This document shows, in pieces, positions 5,404-6,004 of a stretch of DNA of 6,004 bases (positions are counted from its first letter, which is position 1; each line of letters starts with the position of its first letter). The stretch spans positions 1 through 6,004 of the forward strand of contig DSBN01000125.1 in NCBI GenBank assembly GCA_011046055.1, read 5' to 3'. A model generated the notes under the pieces. The model saw only the letters and a list, made by a program, of their open reading frames with translations. It searched no databases and was not told where the DNA came from. This DNA comes from Sediminispirochaeta sp. (GTDB lineage Bacteria; Spirochaetota; Spirochaetia; DSM-16054; Sediminispirochaetaceae). The translations under genes were made by a program, and so were the position numbers.

Positions 5404-6004
5404 ATGATCGAGTATTTTATCGTCATAGCCCCGGCCTTGGCCGAAGGACTGGTGAACACCCTCCTTTTTACCTTTGTAGGAATGGTGGTGGGCTTCTTTT
5501 TCGCGGTCCCCCTCTGCCTGGTCGACCTCTATACCCACGGGATCTGGAAGAAAATCGTCCACGTCTACGTGGAGATTATTCGGGGAACTCCCCTGTTGGT
5601 GCAGCTCTACATCCTGTACTACGGGCTGCCGAAGATCCTGCTGCCGATGGGACTGAGCATCAGCTCTTTCACCGCCGCGTATATCGGCTTCATCCTCAAC
5701 AGCGCCGCCTACCAGATAGAGTACATGAAGGGCGGCTTCAAGGCGATCTCCAACGAACAGATCGAAGCGGCCCACTCCCTGGGAATGAGCAAGGTGCAGA
5801 CCATCATCACCATCCTGCTGCCCCAGGGGCTGCGATTCTCCATTCCGGCGCTCTCCAACGAGCTGATCTACCTGCTGAAGTACACCTCCCTCGGTTTTGT
5901 CATCCAGGCTCCGGAACTGATGACCAAGGCCAAGGAGCTGGCCTCCACCCACGCCAAGTACATGGAGACCTACCTCATCGTCGCCTTCATCTATGTGGGC
6001 TTCA
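5404..6004 (+). CDS. Polar amino acid ABC importer, permease subunit 2 (3' end beyond window)
   Basis: The frame opens with ATG 12 bases after the ATPase stop, with TAGGA at 5394-5398 as ribosome binding site, and stays open to the window edge (200 codons visible; perhaps 15-40 residues missing). It begins MIEYFIVIAPALAEGLVNTL and has the signature EIIRGTPLLVQLYILYYGLP near residues 58-77. Its EAA loop is complete, IEAAHSLGMSKVQTIITILLPQ, with Glu121 and Gly127. A block SIPALSNELIYLLKYTSLGFVI follows, matching the post-EAA helix of HisM/GlnP permeases. It is clearly different in sequence from permease 1, so the two are ancient paralogues forming a heterodimer rather than a recent duplication. 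The order permease-ATPase-permease is less common than adjacent permease genes. Confidence 0.92.
   Translation, partial: MIEYFIVIAPALAEGLVNTLLFTFVGMVVGFFFAVPLCLVDLYTHGIWKKIVHVYVEIIRGTPLLVQLYILYYGLPKILLPMGLSISSFTAAYIGFILNSAAYQIEYMKGGFKAISNEQIEAAHSLGMSKVQTIITILLPQGLRFSIPALSNELIYLLKYTSLGFVIQAPELMTKAKELASTHAKYMETYLIVAFIYVGF

Noticed and set aside
4540..5952. Very long open frame (470 codons) on the minus strand opposite the ATPase and permease genes
   Set aside because: It is antisense to two genes with complete, unmistakable motifs. Its translation is rich in His, Gln, Gly and Asp with no family pattern, as expected from reading GC-rich codons backwards.

Overview
The window reads as a GC-rich bacterial chromosome segment with all genes on the + strand. 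The best taxonomic clue is the solute-binding protein at 3158-3901. Its signal peptide ends in LFAGGAQE, the cysteine-free 'GGxQE' style of leader common in spirochaetes (Spirochaeta/Treponema relatives). A spirochaete origin is an inference from that motif and the GC-rich codon use, not a proven assignment.

Layout: (1) 1-558 is the 3' part of an AEC-family (auxin efflux carrier-like) membrane transporter. (2) 559-837 is an unusually long non-coding leader in an otherwise compact region. It holds AT-rich DNA, a weak terminator-like hairpin with a T-run, a possible short leader ORF ending in Met-Met-Met-Tyr-Ile-stop, and a 7-bp hairpin starting three bases after that stop codon. (3) 838-3077 is a two-gene methionine operon: metA (homoserine O-acyltransferase with the full Cys-His-Glu catalytic set and Glu111, the acetyl-CoA type) and a PLP-dependent O-acetylhomoserine sulfhydrylase (metY type). 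(4) 3078-3157 is an intergenic gap with a plausible promoter. (5) 3158 to the window end is a polar amino acid ABC importer: binding protein, permease, ATPase, and a second permease that runs off the edge.

The two methionine enzymes form a direct-sulfhydrylation route: homoserine + acetyl-CoA to O-acetylhomoserine, then sulfide to homocysteine. This bypasses cystathionine. The importer downstream is a separate-looking transcription unit with tight spacing. Its substrate cannot be read from sequence; a sulfur-containing amino acid is possible from the neighbourhood but unproven.

No RNA genes, insertion sequences, CRISPR arrays or phage genes are visible. Most of the window is familiar metabolism and transport. 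The part most worth a second look is the metA leader, where a Met-codon run precedes a hairpin in the arrangement expected of a translation-coupled attenuator.
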